NCBI GenBank assembly: GCA_019056435.1
Contig: CP077641.1
Coordinates: 1,302,001 to 1,366,000, forward strand
Source: Stutzerimonas stutzeri
Lineage (GTDB): Bacteria > Pseudomonadota > Gammaproteobacteria > Pseudomonadales > Pseudomonadaceae
Direction: 5' to 3'
DNA: 64,000 nucleotides
A program made the translations under genes and the position numbers. Under the pieces are notes generated by a model. The model searched no databases, was not told the origin of the DNA, and was given only the letters and a program-made list of their open reading frames with translations. Of the stretch, positions 18,296 to 29,961 are shown one piece after another (positions within the stretch are counted from its first letter, which is position 1; each line of letters starts with the position of its first letter).

Positions 18296-19655
18296 ATGTC
18301 CAGCAAGCTTGACCAGCTCACCGGCTGGCTGAAAGAACGCAAGATCACCGAGGTGGAATGCCTGATCAGCGACCTGACCGGCATCGCCCGCGGCAAGATT
18401 TCCCCGACCAACAAGTTCCTCGACGAAAAAGGCATGCGGCTGCCCGAAAGCGTGCTGCTGCAGACGGTGACGGGTGACTACGTCGAGGACGACATCTATT
18501 ACGAATTGCTCGACCCGGCGGACATCGACATGTTCTGCCGCCCCGATGCCGATGCCGTATTCCTGGTGCCCTGGGCCATCGAGCCCACCGCCCAGGTGAT
18601 CCACGACACCTACGACAAGATGGGCAACCCCATCGAGATCTCGCCGCGCAACATCCTCAAGCGCGTACTGAAGATGTACGCCGACAAAGGCTGGCAGCCG
18701 ATCGTCGCGCCTGAAATGGAGTTCTATCTGACCAAGCGCTGCGAGGACCCGGACCTGCCGTTCCAGCCGCCGATCGGCCGCTCCGGACGGCAGGAGACGG
18801 GCCGGCAGTCGTTTTTCCATCGACGCGGCGAACGAGTTCGACCCGCTGTTCGAAGACATGTACGACTGGTGCGAGGCGCAGGGGCTGGACCTGGACACCC
18901 TGATTCACGAGGAAGGCACCGCGCAGATGGAAATCAACTTCCGTCACGGCGAAGCGCTGCACCTGGCCGATCAGATCCTCGTGTTCAAGCGCACCATGCG
19001 CGAGGCGGCGCTCAAGCACAACGTCGCCGCCACGTTCATGGCCAAGCCCATGACCGGCGAGCCGGGCAGCGCCATGCACCTGCACCAGAGCGTGGTGGAC
19101 CTCGAAACCGGGCGCAACATCTTCTCCAGCCCGGACGGCTCCATGAGCCAGCTGTTCCTGCACCATGTCGGCGGGCTGCAAAAGTACATCCCCGAGCTAC
19201 TGCCGATGTTCGCACCGAACGTCAATTCGTTCCGCCGCTTCCTGCCCGATACCTCGGCGCCCGTGAACGTGGAATGGGGCGAGGAGAACCGCACCGTGGG
19301 GCTGCGGGTGCCGGATTCCGATCCGCAGAACCGTCGGGTCGAGAACCGGCTGGCCGGCGCCGATGCCAATCCCTACCTGGCGATCGCCGCGAGCCTGCTG
19401 TGCGGCTACATCGGCATGGTCGAGGAGCTCAACCCGAGCCCCCAAGTGCGCGGCCGTGGCTATGAGCGCCGCAACCTGCGCCTGCCGCTGACCCTTGAAA
19501 CCGCCTTGGAGCGCATGGAGAACTGCCGCGAGCTGCGCAAGTACCTGAGCCCGAAGTTCATCACCGGTTATATCGCGGTCAAGCGCGCCGAGCAGGAGAA
19601 CTACAACCGGGTGATCAGCTCCTGGGAGCGCGAATTCCTGATGTTGTCGGTCTAA
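18296..19655 (+). CDS. spuB: Gamma-glutamylputrescine synthetase (glutamine synthetase family), frameshifted
   Basis: 452 residues after correction. It ligates glutamate to putrescine or a related amine using ATP. Signatures: CLISDLTGIARGK at the N-terminus, APEMEFYL, MHLHQSVVD, and GADANPYLAIAA. The frame breaks at the T5 run at 18812-18816. Removing one T turns an abrupt nonsense tail into GRQSFSIDAANEFDPLFEDM, which continues to a normal family C-terminus. It follows spuA by 43 bases and precedes spuC by 78. With the divergent spuI, the locus has two glutamate-amine ligases, probably with different substrate preferences (inference). Confidence 0.88.
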
Positions 19656-19733
19656 ACGCAGCTGCAAGCCGGAAGCCGAAGGCTGGCAAGAGGCTCCGGC
19701 GTCTGGCTCCAAAAACTTTCAAAGAGGTGATTG

Positions 19734-21092
19734 ATGAGCGATTCGCAAACCCTGCAGTGGCAAGCCCTGAGCCGTGACCATCACCTGCCGCCGTTCACCG
19801 ACTACAAGGCGCTGAACGCCAAGGGGACGCGGATCATCACCCGGGGCGAGGGCGTCTATCTGTGGGACAGCGAGGGTCATCGGATCCTCGATGCCATGGC
19901 CGGGCTCTGGTGCGTCAACCTGGGGTACGGTCGTGAGGAGCTGGTCGAGGCCGCGACGAAGCAGATGCGCGAACTGCCTTACTACAACCTCTTCTTCCAG
20001 ACCGCACATCCTCCGGCGCTGGCCTTGGCCAAGGCCATCGCCGAGATCGCACCCGAGGGCATGAACCACGTGTTCTTCACCGGCTCCGGCTCGGAGGCGA
20101 ACGACACCGTGCTGCGCATGGTGCGCCATTACTGGGCGATCAAGGGTCAGCCGCAGAAAAAGGTGGTGATCGGCCGTTGGAATGGCTACCACGGGTCCAC
20201 CGTTGCGGGTGCCAGCCTGGGCGGCATGAAGGCGATGCACGAGCAGGGCGACGGCCCGATCCCGGGGATCGAGCATATCGACCAGCCCTACTGGTTCGGT
20301 GAAGGCGGCGACATGGACCCGGACGAATTCGGCGTGCGTGTCGCCGAGCAGCTGGAGCAGAAGATTCTCGAAGTCGGTGAAGACAGGGTCGCGGCCTTCA
20401 TCGCCGAGCCGATCCAGGGCGCCGGCGGCGTCATCATTCCGCCGGACAGCTACTGGCCGAAGATTCGCGAGATCCTGGCGCGCTACGACATTCTCTTCGT
20501 CGCCGACGAGGTGATCTGCGGCTTCGGGCGCACTGGCGAGTGGTTCGGCAGCGACTACTACGGCAACGCGCCGGACTTGATGCCAATCGCCAAGGGACTG
20601 ACCTCCGGCTACCTGCCGATGGGCGGCGTGGTGGTGCGCGACGAAGTGGTGCACACGCTCAACGAAGGCGGCGAGTTCTACCACGGCTTTACCTATTCAG
20701 GGCACCCGGTCGCCGCCGCGGTAGCGCTGGAGAACATTCGCATCATGCGCGACGAAAAGATCGTCGAGCGCGTGAAGACGAAGACGGCACCCTATTTGCA
20801 GTCTCGCTGGCGTGAGCTGGTCGAGCACCCGCTGGTAGGCGAGGCGCGTGGTGTCGGCATGCTCGGTGCGCTGGAGCTGGTGAAGAACAAGAAAACCCGC
20901 GAGCGCTTCGCCGAGTCAGGCGTCGGCATGCTCTGCCGCGAGCATTGCTTCCGCAATGGCCTGGTGATGCGCGCGGTGGGGGACACCATGATCATTTCGC
21001 CGCCGCTGGTGATCGACGAGGCGCAGATCGACGAGCTGATCGGTAAAGTCAGGCTGTGCCTCGACGCCACGGCGAAGGACGTTCATGGATGA
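19734..21092 (+). CDS. spuC: Polyamine:pyruvate aminotransferase, PLP-dependent class III
   Basis: 452 residues. It transfers the amino group of putrescine (also cadaverine or spermidine) to pyruvate. Class III features are clear: [10 protein letters not shown] near the N-terminus, [10 protein letters not shown] for phosphate binding, [13 protein letters not shown], and the Schiff-base Lys287 in [13 protein letters not shown]. The ATG at 19734 has a strong AAAGAGGTG upstream; the TTG just before it is not needed. The 261-base gap to spuD suggests that the transport genes can also be expressed from an internal promoter, though none is certain by eye. Confidence 0.94.
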   Translation: MSDSQTLQWQALSRDHHLPPFTDYKALNAKGTRIITRGEGVYLWDSEGHRILDAMAGLWCVNLGYGREELVEAATKQMRELPYYNLFFQTAHPPALALAKAIAEIAPEGMNHVFFTGSGSEANDTVLRMVRHYWAIKGQPQKKVVIGRWNGYHGSTVAGASLGGMKAMHEQGDGPIPGIEHIDQPYWFGEGGDMDPDEFGVRVAEQLEQKILEVGEDRVAAFIAEPIQGAGGVIIPPDSYWPKIREILARYDILFVADEVICGFGRTGEWFGSDYYGNAPDLMPIAKGLTSGYLPMGGVVVRDEVVHTLNEGGEFYHGFTYSGHPVAAAVALENIRIMRDEKIVERVKTKTAPYLQSRWRELVEHPLVGEARGVGMLGALELVKNKKTRERFAESGVGMLCREHCFRNGLVMRAVGDTMIISPPLVIDEAQIDELIGKVRLCLDATAKDVHG

Positions 21093-21263
21093 AGGGCGGG
21101 ACCATGCCCCGCGAGCGGATGGCGCGGTGCCGGCAATGCCAACGAGTCCGCTGCAAAGCGCGTCCGGCCTGTTGAAAAAAGCCACCGAACTTGCCAGACT
21201 GCGCGCGTGTTCTGGCCTGACTTACCGAGGGGTGTGTCGATGCCGGCACAGCCGCACTAGTAA

Positions 21264-22451
<1,188 letters not shown>

Positions 22452-22462
22452 TGGACCCCGTT

Positions 22463-22551
22463 CGGCCAGGCCGGCAGGCCTGGCCGGAGCGCAGGGCCAC
22501 CGGCCCTGCGGTGTTCCAGATAGCCCGGCACGGCGCTCGCCGTCCGGGCCA
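22463..22551 (+). repeat. Array of three hairpins between spuD and spuE
   Basis: Stem one pairs CGGCCAGGCC (22463-22472) with GGCCTGGCCG (22477-22486). Stem two pairs GCAGGGCC (22491-22498) with GGCCCTGC (22502-22509). Stem three pairs GCCCGGCACGGC with GCCGTCCGGGC through one bulge. None has a T run. Placed right after the binding-protein gene, they could protect the spuD message from 3' decay or lower read-through into spuE. Confidence 0.6.
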
Positions 22552-22660
22552 AACAGGGCTACAGGCGGTACTTCCCAGGTACGGGCGCATCGGCAGTTGC
22601 GTTCTGCCAGTTGATTTTTAGAGGTTTTTCAAATAAACAGCCCGCCTTTCGCCTTGCTGA

Positions 22661-23779
<1,119 letters not shown>

Positions 23780-23879
23780 CGATACCGGGTGCCTCGGGTG
23801 GGTTATCCGCCCTCCGCGGCGCCTGCACACAGATTTCCTCCGGCGGTGCCGGGTTCATTTTTCATTCGGGAGTTCGCGC

Positions 23880-25031
23880 ATGGCCGTAGCCTCCAGCGCC
23901 TACAAAAAGGCCCTCACCGGTGAGAGCCAGAACAAGCAGGTGCTGCTGAAGATCGATCGCGTCACCAAGAAGTTCGATGAAACGGTGGCGGTCGATGACG
24001 TCTCGCTGAGCATCCATCAGGGCGAGATCTTCGCGCTGCTGGGTGGGTCCGGCTCGGGCAAGTCCACCCTGCTGCGTATTTTGGCCGGCTTCGAGCGGCC
24101 CACAGAGGGTCGCATCTTCCTCGACGGCCAGGACATCACCGACATGCCGCCCTACGAGCGGCCGATCAACATGATGTTTCAGTCCTATGCGCTGTTCCCG
24201 CACATGACGGTGGAACAGAACATCGCCTTCGGCCTCAAGCAGGACGGCCTGCCAAAGGACGAGATCAAGGCGCGGGTCGACGAAATGCTCGGCCTGGTGC
24301 AGATGACCCAGTACGCCAAGCGTAAGCCGCATCAGCTGTCCGGCGGCCAGCGTCAGCGCGTGGCCCTGGCCCGTTCTCTGGCGAAAAGGCCCAAGCTGCT
24401 GCTGCTTGACGAGCCAATGGGCGCGCTGGACAAGAAGCTGCGCTCGCAGATGCAGCTGGAGCTGGTGCAGATCATCGAGCGCGTCGGCGTGACTTGCGTA
24501 ATGGTGACCCACGACCAGGAAGAGGCCATGACCATGGCCGAGCGCATCGCCATCATGCACCTGGGCTGGATCGCCCAGGTTGGCAGCCCGATGGACATCT
24601 ACGAGACCCCGGCGAGCCGCCTGGTCTGCGAGTTCATCGGCAACGTCAACCTGTTCGAGGGTGAGCTGGTCGAGGACATGGGCGATCACGCGATCATCGC
24701 CTGCCCGACGCTGGAGAACCCGATCTATGTCGGCCACGGCATCAGTACCCGCGCACAGGACAAGCACATCACCTATGCGCTGCGCCCGGAGAAGCTGTTG
24801 ATCGCCTCCCAGTTACCGGAACTGGAGCGGCCCGGCTACAACTGGGCGAAGGGCATCGTGCATGACATCGCCTATCTGGGCGGGCACTCGGTGTATTACG
24901 TGAAGCTGCCGTCCGGTGGCGTGTTGCAGGCCTTCATGGCCAACGCCGAGCGCCACGTCAAACTGCCGACCTGGGAGGAAGAAGTGTTCGTCTACTGGTG
25001 GGATGACAGCGGCGTGGTGCTGCAAGCATGA
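23880..25031 (+). CDS. spuF: Polyamine ABC transporter ATP-binding protein
   Basis: 383 residues, PotA/PotG type. The nucleotide-binding domain shows Walker A GGSGSGKST, Q-loop MMFQSYALFPHM, signature LSGGQRQRVALARSL, Walker B LLLLDEPMGALD and the switch His in VTHDQEEAM. A C-terminal TOBE-type regulatory domain (about 285-380) follows. It hydrolyses ATP to drive putrescine/spermidine import through SpuG and SpuH. Its stop overlaps the spuG start as ATGA, so translation is coupled. Confidence 0.95.
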   Translation: MAVASSAYKKALTGESQNKQVLLKIDRVTKKFDETVAVDDVSLSIHQGEIFALLGGSGSGKSTLLRILAGFERPTEGRIFLDGQDITDMPPYERPINMMFQSYALFPHMTVEQNIAFGLKQDGLPKDEIKARVDEMLGLVQMTQYAKRKPHQLSGGQRQRVALARSLAKRPKLLLLDEPMGALDKKLRSQMQLELVQIIERVGVTCVMVTHDQEEAMTMAERIAIMHLGWIAQVGSPMDIYETPASRLVCEFIGNVNLFEGELVEDMGDHAIIACPTLENPIYVGHGISTRAQDKHITYALRPEKLLIASQLPELERPGYNWAKGIVHDIAYLGGHSVYYVKLPSGGVLQAFMANAERHVKLPTWEEEVFVYWWDDSGVVLQA

Positions 25032-25924
25032 GGCGCTCGCCCCTGAATGCCGGACGTCGCCTGGTCATCGGCGTGCCCTTCCTGTGGCTGGCGCTGTTCT
25101 TCCTGGCGCCGTTCGCCATCGTGCTGAAGATCAGCTTTTCCGAAGCCGACGTGGCGATCCCGCCTTACACCGATATCTTCGCCTATGCCGACCAGCAGCT
25201 TCAGGTGCTGATCAATCTGGGTAACTACATCTTCCTCAGCGAAGACGACCTCTACTGGGCCGCCTATGCCGGATCGCTGCGGATCGCCTTTTTCAGCACC
25301 TTATTGTGCTTGCTGATCGGTTATCCGATGGCCTACGCCATCGCCCGCGCCCGCAAGGACGTGCAGACCGTGTTGCTGCTGCTGGTGATGATGCCGACCT
25401 GGACCGCCATCCTGATCCGTGTCTACGCCTGGATGGGGATCCTCAGCAGCAACGGCATTCTCAACGGGCTGCTGCAGGGGCTGGGGTTGATCGACGCGCC
25501 GCTGCAAATCCTCAACACTGATCTCGCGGTGTACATCGGCGTGGTCTATTCCTACCTGCCGTTCATGATCCTGCCGCTGTACGCCAACCTGGTGAAGCAC
25601 GACTTCAGCCTGCTCGAGGCGGCATCCGACCTCGGTGCGAGCAACCTCAGCGCGTTCTGGAAAATCACCGTGCCGCTGTCGAAGAACGGCATCATCGCCG
25701 GTTGCATGCTGGTGTTCATTCCGGTGGTCGGCGAGTTCGTCATTCCCGAACTGCTTGGCGGCCCGGAAACGCTGATGATCGGCAAGGTGTTGTGGCAGGA
25801 GTTCTTCAACAACCGCGACTGGCCGGTGGCCTCCGCCCTGGCGGTGGTGATGCTGGCGATCCTGCTGGTGCCGATCATTCTGTTCAACCGCAACCAGAGC
25901 AAGGAACTGGAGGGCAAGCTATGA
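25028..25924 (+). CDS. spuG: Polyamine ABC transporter permease, PotH type
   Basis: 298 residues, with a binding-protein-dependent permease fold and about six membrane spans, including WLALFFLAPFAIVLKISF at the N-terminus and MLVFIPVVGEFVIPELL. The cytoplasmic EAA loop that docks on SpuF reads LLEAASDLGASNLSAFWKITVPLS. It pairs with SpuH to form the channel. Four-base overlaps join it to spuF and spuH. Confidence 0.94.
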   Translation: MRRSPLNAGRRLVIGVPFLWLALFFLAPFAIVLKISFSEADVAIPPYTDIFAYADQQLQVLINLGNYIFLSEDDLYWAAYAGSLRIAFFSTLLCLLIGYPMAYAIARARKDVQTVLLLLVMMPTWTAILIRVYAWMGILSSNGILNGLLQGLGLIDAPLQILNTDLAVYIGVVYSYLPFMILPLYANLVKHDFSLLEAASDLGASNLSAFWKITVPLSKNGIIAGCMLVFIPVVGEFVIPELLGGPETLMIGKVLWQEFFNNRDWPVASALAVVMLAILLVPIILFNRNQSKELEGKL

Positions 25925-26814
25925 AGCGCTACAGCTTTTCCAACCTGATCCTGGTGCTCGGGTTGCTGTTCATCTACCTGCCGATGGTGCTGTTGGTCAT
26001 CTACTCGTTCAACGCCTCGCGGCTGGTGACGGTATGGGGCGGTTGGTCGGTCAAGTGGTACGTCGGCCTGCTGGACAACAGTCAGCTCATGGGCGCGGTG
26101 ATGCGCTCGCTGGAGATCGCCGCCTATACCGCCGTCGCGGCGGTGGCGCTGGGCACCATGGCCGCCTTCGTGCTGACCCGTATCCCGGTGTTCCGGGGTC
26201 GAACGCTCTTCGGTGGGCTGGTCACCGCGCCGCTGGTGATGCCCGAGGTGATTACCGGCCTGTCGCTGTTGCTGCTGTTCGTGGCCATGGCACAGCTGAT
26301 CGGCTGGCCTGCCCAGCGCGGTATCGTGACCATCTGGATTGCCCACACCACCTTCTGCTCGGCCTATGTGGCAGTGATCGTGATGGCTCGCCTGCGCGAG
26401 CTCGATCAGTCCATAGAGGAGGCGGCGATGGACCTGGGCGCACGCCCATGGAAGGTGTTCTTCCTGATCACCATGCCGATGATCGCGCCCTCGTTGGCCG
26501 CTGGCGGCATGCTGTCCTTCGCCCTGTCCCTGGACGATCTGGTGCTCGCGAGCTTCGTCTCCGGTCCCGGCTCGACCACCTTGCCGATGGAAATCTTCTC
26601 CGCCGTGCGCCTCGGAGTGAAGCCGGAAATCAACGCGGTCGCCAGTCTCATCCTGCTGGTCGTGTCACTGGCCACCTTCATCGCCTGGTACGTCGGGCGG
26701 CGCGCCGAGCAGCGTCGCCTGCGTGCCATGCGACAGGCGATGGATGAAACCACCGGCCAGGGCTGGCAGCCACTGGACAGCGCCGTCAGGACGCCCCCCT
26801 CCGCCCATAGCTGA
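25921..26814 (+). CDS. spuH: Polyamine ABC transporter permease, PotI type
   Basis: 297 residues and about six membrane spans. The EAA loop is SIEEAAMDLGARPWKVFFLITMPM. It is the last gene of the spu operon and forms the second half of the permease. The start at 25921 overlaps the spuG stop (ATGA); an open frame further upstream is not coding. It ends 8 bases before the stop of the convergent DUF6436 gene, and there is no clear terminator between them. Confidence 0.94.
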   Translation: MKRYSFSNLILVLGLLFIYLPMVLLVIYSFNASRLVTVWGGWSVKWYVGLLDNSQLMGAVMRSLEIAAYTAVAAVALGTMAAFVLTRIPVFRGRTLFGGLVTAPLVMPEVITGLSLLLLFVAMAQLIGWPAQRGIVTIWIAHTTFCSAYVAVIVMARLRELDQSIEEAAMDLGARPWKVFFLITMPMIAPSLAAGGMLSFALSLDDLVLASFVSGPGSTTLPMEIFSAVRLGVKPEINAVASLILLVVSLATFIAWYVGRRAEQRRLRAMRQAMDETTGQGWQPLDSAVRTPPSAHS

Positions 26815-26822
26815 GGGGCAGG

Positions 26823-27404
26823 CTACGGCTGATGGCGTTCCTGCCAGTCGCAGAAGCAGGCGACCGCCAGCGAATGGCTGGCGCGTACGCTTCGACCGGC
26901 GAGGACGGCTTCGATGATGGGTTCCACGAAGCTGTTGTCCGAGCTGCACACCGCGCCTTCGCTGTACGGGCCGAGGTAGGCGAGCTCACCCTGCGGGTCC
27001 CAGATGCCGACCGCCGGGCTGGCGGGAAGCTGATCCGCACCGGGAAGGGCCGGCAATGGCTCGAGCGCTGAAAGCTGCGCAGGCAGGCGGCCCTGGGTGC
27101 CCGGCTTCTGCACTACATAGAATCTGACCTCCTTGCCCGCGTAGCGCGACAGCAACTCTGCGAGATGTTGCTGGTTGCCGACGTTGCACGGGCAGCCCGG
27201 ATCCCAGAAATGCACGAAGCGCACGGGCCCCGGACCCCGCAAGGCGGGCGGTAAGCTCAGCGCGTCGCCGGAGAACAGCTCGGCACGCTCGCCCTCGAAA
27301 GTCCGCAGGTAGCGCGCCTCGAACCATCTGAACGCCGCCAGCATGGCGCCACCCCAGACCAGGGCGATCAGGATGAGGATGACGAGTGTGCGTTTTCTGG
27401 ACAT
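26823..27404 (-). CDS. Membrane-anchored thioredoxin-fold protein, DUF6436-like
   Basis: 193 residues. One N-terminal membrane anchor (about 6-26) is followed by a periplasmic domain with RFVHFWDPGCPCN, a thioredoxin-like active-site region with Cys71-Pro-Cys73 rather than the usual CxxC spacing. Later come AVGIWDPQGELAYLGPYSEG and two further cysteines near the C-terminus (CFC). I recognise the pattern as DUF6436, a family of unknown function. A redox role is inference. It is divergent from a hydrolase gene and convergent with spuH. Confidence 0.8.
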   Translation of the reverse strand: MSRKRTLVILILIALVWGGAMLAAFRWFEARYLRTFEGERAELFSGDALSLPPALRGPGPVRFVHFWDPGCPCNVGNQQHLAELLSRYAGKEVRFYVVQKPGTQGRLPAQLSALEPLPALPGADQLPASPAVGIWDPQGELAYLGPYSEGAVCSSDNSFVEPIIEAVLAGRSVRASHSLAVACFCDWQERHQP

Positions 27405-27487
27405 GGGGTCTCTCTCGTTGGGGCCGCCAGCTTGCCATGGCCGGCCGCAGAGCTGAATATTCCGCCACGTTCAAGTCAGATACCGCC

Positions 27488-28424
27488 ATGTCCCCCGTCA
27501 TCGACCCCGATCTTCTGCGTGCCCGGCTCGCGCCCTTTGCCGCTGCGCCGAGCTGCCTGTCGAAGCGGCCCACTACCAGGCCTTCTACGGCCTCGACCTG
27601 CCCCATCGGCACCGGGTGAGGCGGCATCTCGGTCGGCTCGCCGTGCATGACTACGAGATCGTTGCCCAGGCCTGGTATCCGGAACGGCCCGTCGCGACCC
27701 TGTTGGTCCTGCACGGGTATTACGACCACATGGGGCTGTACCGGCACGTCGTCGACTGGGGCTTGCGGATGGATTTCGCCGTGCTCGCCTGCGATCTGCC
27801 GGGTCATGGGCTGTCCAGTGGCCCGCGGGCCAGCATCAACGAATTCGACGAGTACCAGGCCGTGCTGGAGGCGCTACTGGACGAGGCGAAGCGGCTCGAC
27901 CTGCCGCGCCCCTGGCACCTGCTTGGGCAGAGCACCGGCGCGGCCATCGTCGTCGATCACCTGCTGCACTCGCCTCCGCGACCGGAGTTGGGGCGGGGCA
28001 TCCTGCTGGCACCGCTGGTGCGGCCCTGTGCCTGGCGCTGGTCGCGGCTTACCTACGAAGTGGTGCGCCGCTTTGCCACGCAGATCCCGCGACGCTTCAG
28101 TGACAATTCAGGCGATCCGGACTTTCTGGCATTCATTCGCTCCAAGGACCCGCTGCAGCCGGACATCCTGCCCACTGCCTGGGTCGGGGCGCTGGCGCGC
28201 TGGATTCCGCGTATCGAGGGGCCGGTCCCAGTGCGCACAGTCCGCTCATCGTGCAGGGCGAGGCCGACATGACGGTCGACTGGCAGCACAATCTGCCGGT
28301 GCTCGAGAGCAAGTTCGCCGCGCCGGAGATCCTGCGGCTGCCCAGTGCACGGCACCATCTGGCGAACGAGCGCGAGGACCTGCGTCGCCGCTATTTCGAT
28401 TTTCTCAGCGAACGGTTGCGCTGA
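27488..28424 (+). CDS. Alpha/beta hydrolase (lysophospholipase-like), two frameshifts
   Basis: 312 residues after correcting two one-base losses. The fold is clear: oxyanion strand LLVLHGYYDHMGLYRH, nucleophile elbow in LLGQSTGAA (GQSTG replacing the usual GxSxG), acid in IVQGEADMTVDW and a late His in ARHH. The family cleaves ester bonds, often in lysophospholipids or monoglycerides; the true substrate is unknown. The frame breaks near 27549 and again near 28220. In each case adding one base reconnects readable family sequence, and both repairs give a 939-base frame. Two losses in one gene could still mean a real pseudogene. Confidence 0.78.
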
Positions 28425-28427
28425 GCC

Positions 28428-29192
28428 TCAGGCGCCATGCTGGGCCTGGAGCTCTTCGCCGCTCAGGCCAACGGCCAGGCCCGCGCGCAGCGCCTCAAGA
28501 GCGGCCTGGTAATACGCCTGGCCTGCGTCGGAGCGGGCGAACTCGACGAACTCTTCGAGCTCTGCGTCGGACAGGTTGCGATAGATGAACAGGAGCGTGT
28601 TATCCAGGTCGCTCTCGACCTGCTGCTGCATGCGTTCACGCTGGCTGTCGAGCAACCCCTGGGCCTGGTTGCCACCGAGCAGACCCGGGATCATCTGACT
28701 GAGGCTGTCGGCAGCGACACCGGCCAGCGCCAGGCTGACTTCCGCGCCGGCCTCGGCGGCCGGCAGGGCCTGGGCCAGATGGCGAATGAGCAGTTGCCGG
28801 TTGCTACCGGCCTCCATCCGCGGAATGCCGTTCTCATAGCGGGCCAGCTGCTCACGGCGCCCGGCAAGGGTCTCGGCTGCAACGACCTTGTGGCCCAGCG
28901 GGGACTGGAAAAACGTCAGCGCCGGCTGCGGATCGTCCAGGTGCTGCCGCAGGGCCTGCTTGGCGCGGTGGTCGATGGCGTCGACGGCAAAGCGGCGGTT
29001 GCTGTTGGTTACCAGGGCCTGGTAGACCGCTGGCGGGAGGGTGTTCTTGTAGCGCTGCTGGGCCGCCAGTAGCGCGTCCTTGAAGTTGGCGCGTTGTTCG
29101 GTCCAGCCGGCGGTCTCGTAAAGTTCGTCATAGGTGTCGGCGAAGCTGTGAAAGCTCAAGGCCAGCAGTGCAATAGCGATAAGGGCGCGCAT
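28428..29192 (-). CDS. Exported DUF2059 protein
   Basis: 254 residues with a signal peptide (cleavage after SFA, about residue 18). The C-terminal half resembles DUF2059: LSQMIPGLLGG and LLFIYRNLSDAELEEFVEFARSDAGQAYYQA, a helical domain found in exported proteobacterial proteins of unknown function. The N-terminal half repeats helical segments of similar length. It converges on the hydrolase, with only four bases between stops, and has no other partner. Confidence 0.85.
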   Translation of the reverse strand: MRALIAIALLALSFHSFADTYDELYETAGWTEQRANFKDALLAAQQRYKNTLPPAVYQALVTNSNRRFAVDAIDHRAKQALRQHLDDPQPALTFFQSPLGHKVVAAETLAGRREQLARYENGIPRMEAGSNRQLLIRHLAQALPAAEAGAEVSLALAGVAADSLSQMIPGLLGGNQAQGLLDSQRERMQQQVESDLDNTLLFIYRNLSDAELEEFVEFARSDAGQAYYQAALEALRAGLAVGLSGEELQAQHGA

Positions 29193-29298
29193 GGAAACTC
29201 CTGTCGGGCGGGCAGTTTATTTTCAGCGCGCCGACGGTTGCTGTCGAGGCGCGAAAGGGCTGCTGATAGACTCCTGACAGTCCCCTGGAGTCTCTTCC

Positions 29299-29906
29299 TT
29301 GCAGTTCGATACCATCATTGACGACCTTGCCGAGCGTGGTTGGTCGTTGCAGCGTCGTTTCCTTACTAGCGATCTGACCCTCGATCTGGCGGCAGAGTGC
29401 CGCAGACGCGAGGCCCGGGGTGCGCTGGCGCCAGCCGGTATTGGTCGTGGCGAAGCCGTGGCGGTACGCGAGGGGATCCGTGGGGACCAAATCCAGTGGA
29501 TTGAACCAGGCCAGTCGGCGCTCTGCGATGGCTATCTTGCGCAGATGGACGCCTTGCGTCAGGCGCTCAACCAGGCGTTGTTCCTCGGGCTCGAAGAATT
29601 CGAATGCCACTTCGCCCTTTACCCGCCGGGCGCCTTCTACCAGACCCATCTGGATCGTTTCCGCGACGACGACAGCCGCTGCGTCACCACGGTGCTCTAC
29701 CTGAATCCGGATTGGCAGCCCGGCGATGGCGGCGAGTTGCGCATGCATTTCGCTGACGGTACCCAGCTCGACATTCCGCCGTTGGGGGCGACCTGGTGGT
29801 ATTCCTGTCTGGCGATTTTCCTCACGAGGTGCGGGTGACACACGCCGATCGCCTGTCGCTCACCGGCTGGTTCCGCCGACGCCCGGCCGACATTCTCAAC
29901 CTGTAA
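29299..29906 (+). CDS. 2-oxoglutarate/Fe(II) oxygenase, prolyl hydroxylase-like, frameshifted
   Basis: 202 residues after correction. The iron-binding HxD is His117-Asp119 (YQTHLDRF), followed by VTTVLYLNPDW and GGELRMHF. After the frame repair come the distal FPHEVRVT His and the oxoglutarate-binding Arg in SLTGWFRRRP. It resembles the SM-20/PHD-like bacterial oxygenases that hydroxylate protein side chains; the target is unknown. The break is at the G5 run at 29784-29788, where one missing G restores LGGDLVVFLSGDF. The start is a TTG with GGAG about eight bases upstream. Confidence 0.82.
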
Positions 29907-29917
29907 CCGCCAGATGC

Positions 29918-29944
29918 AAAAAAGCCCGGCGCGAGGCCGGGCTT
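29918..29944 (-). terminator. Rho-independent terminator of the dctPQM operon
   Basis: On the minus strand the stem AGCCCGGC/GCCGGGCT (eight pairs, five-base loop) is followed directly by a run of six T. It lies 18 bases after the dctM stop. Confidence 0.85.
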
Positions 29945-29961
29945 CGGGTGACGCTGGGCCG

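Noticed and set aside
22463..22551. The spuD-spuE hairpins as a Rho-independent terminator
   Set aside because: Neither perfect stem is followed by a T run, and spuE continues the operon. I list them as structural repeats instead.
27488..28424. A true pseudogene or programmed frameshift in the hydrolase gene
   Set aside because: Two one-base losses are more than in other genes, but each repair restores full family sequence and the same error type occurs across the window. No slippery heptamer with a downstream structure was evident. Real decay cannot be excluded.
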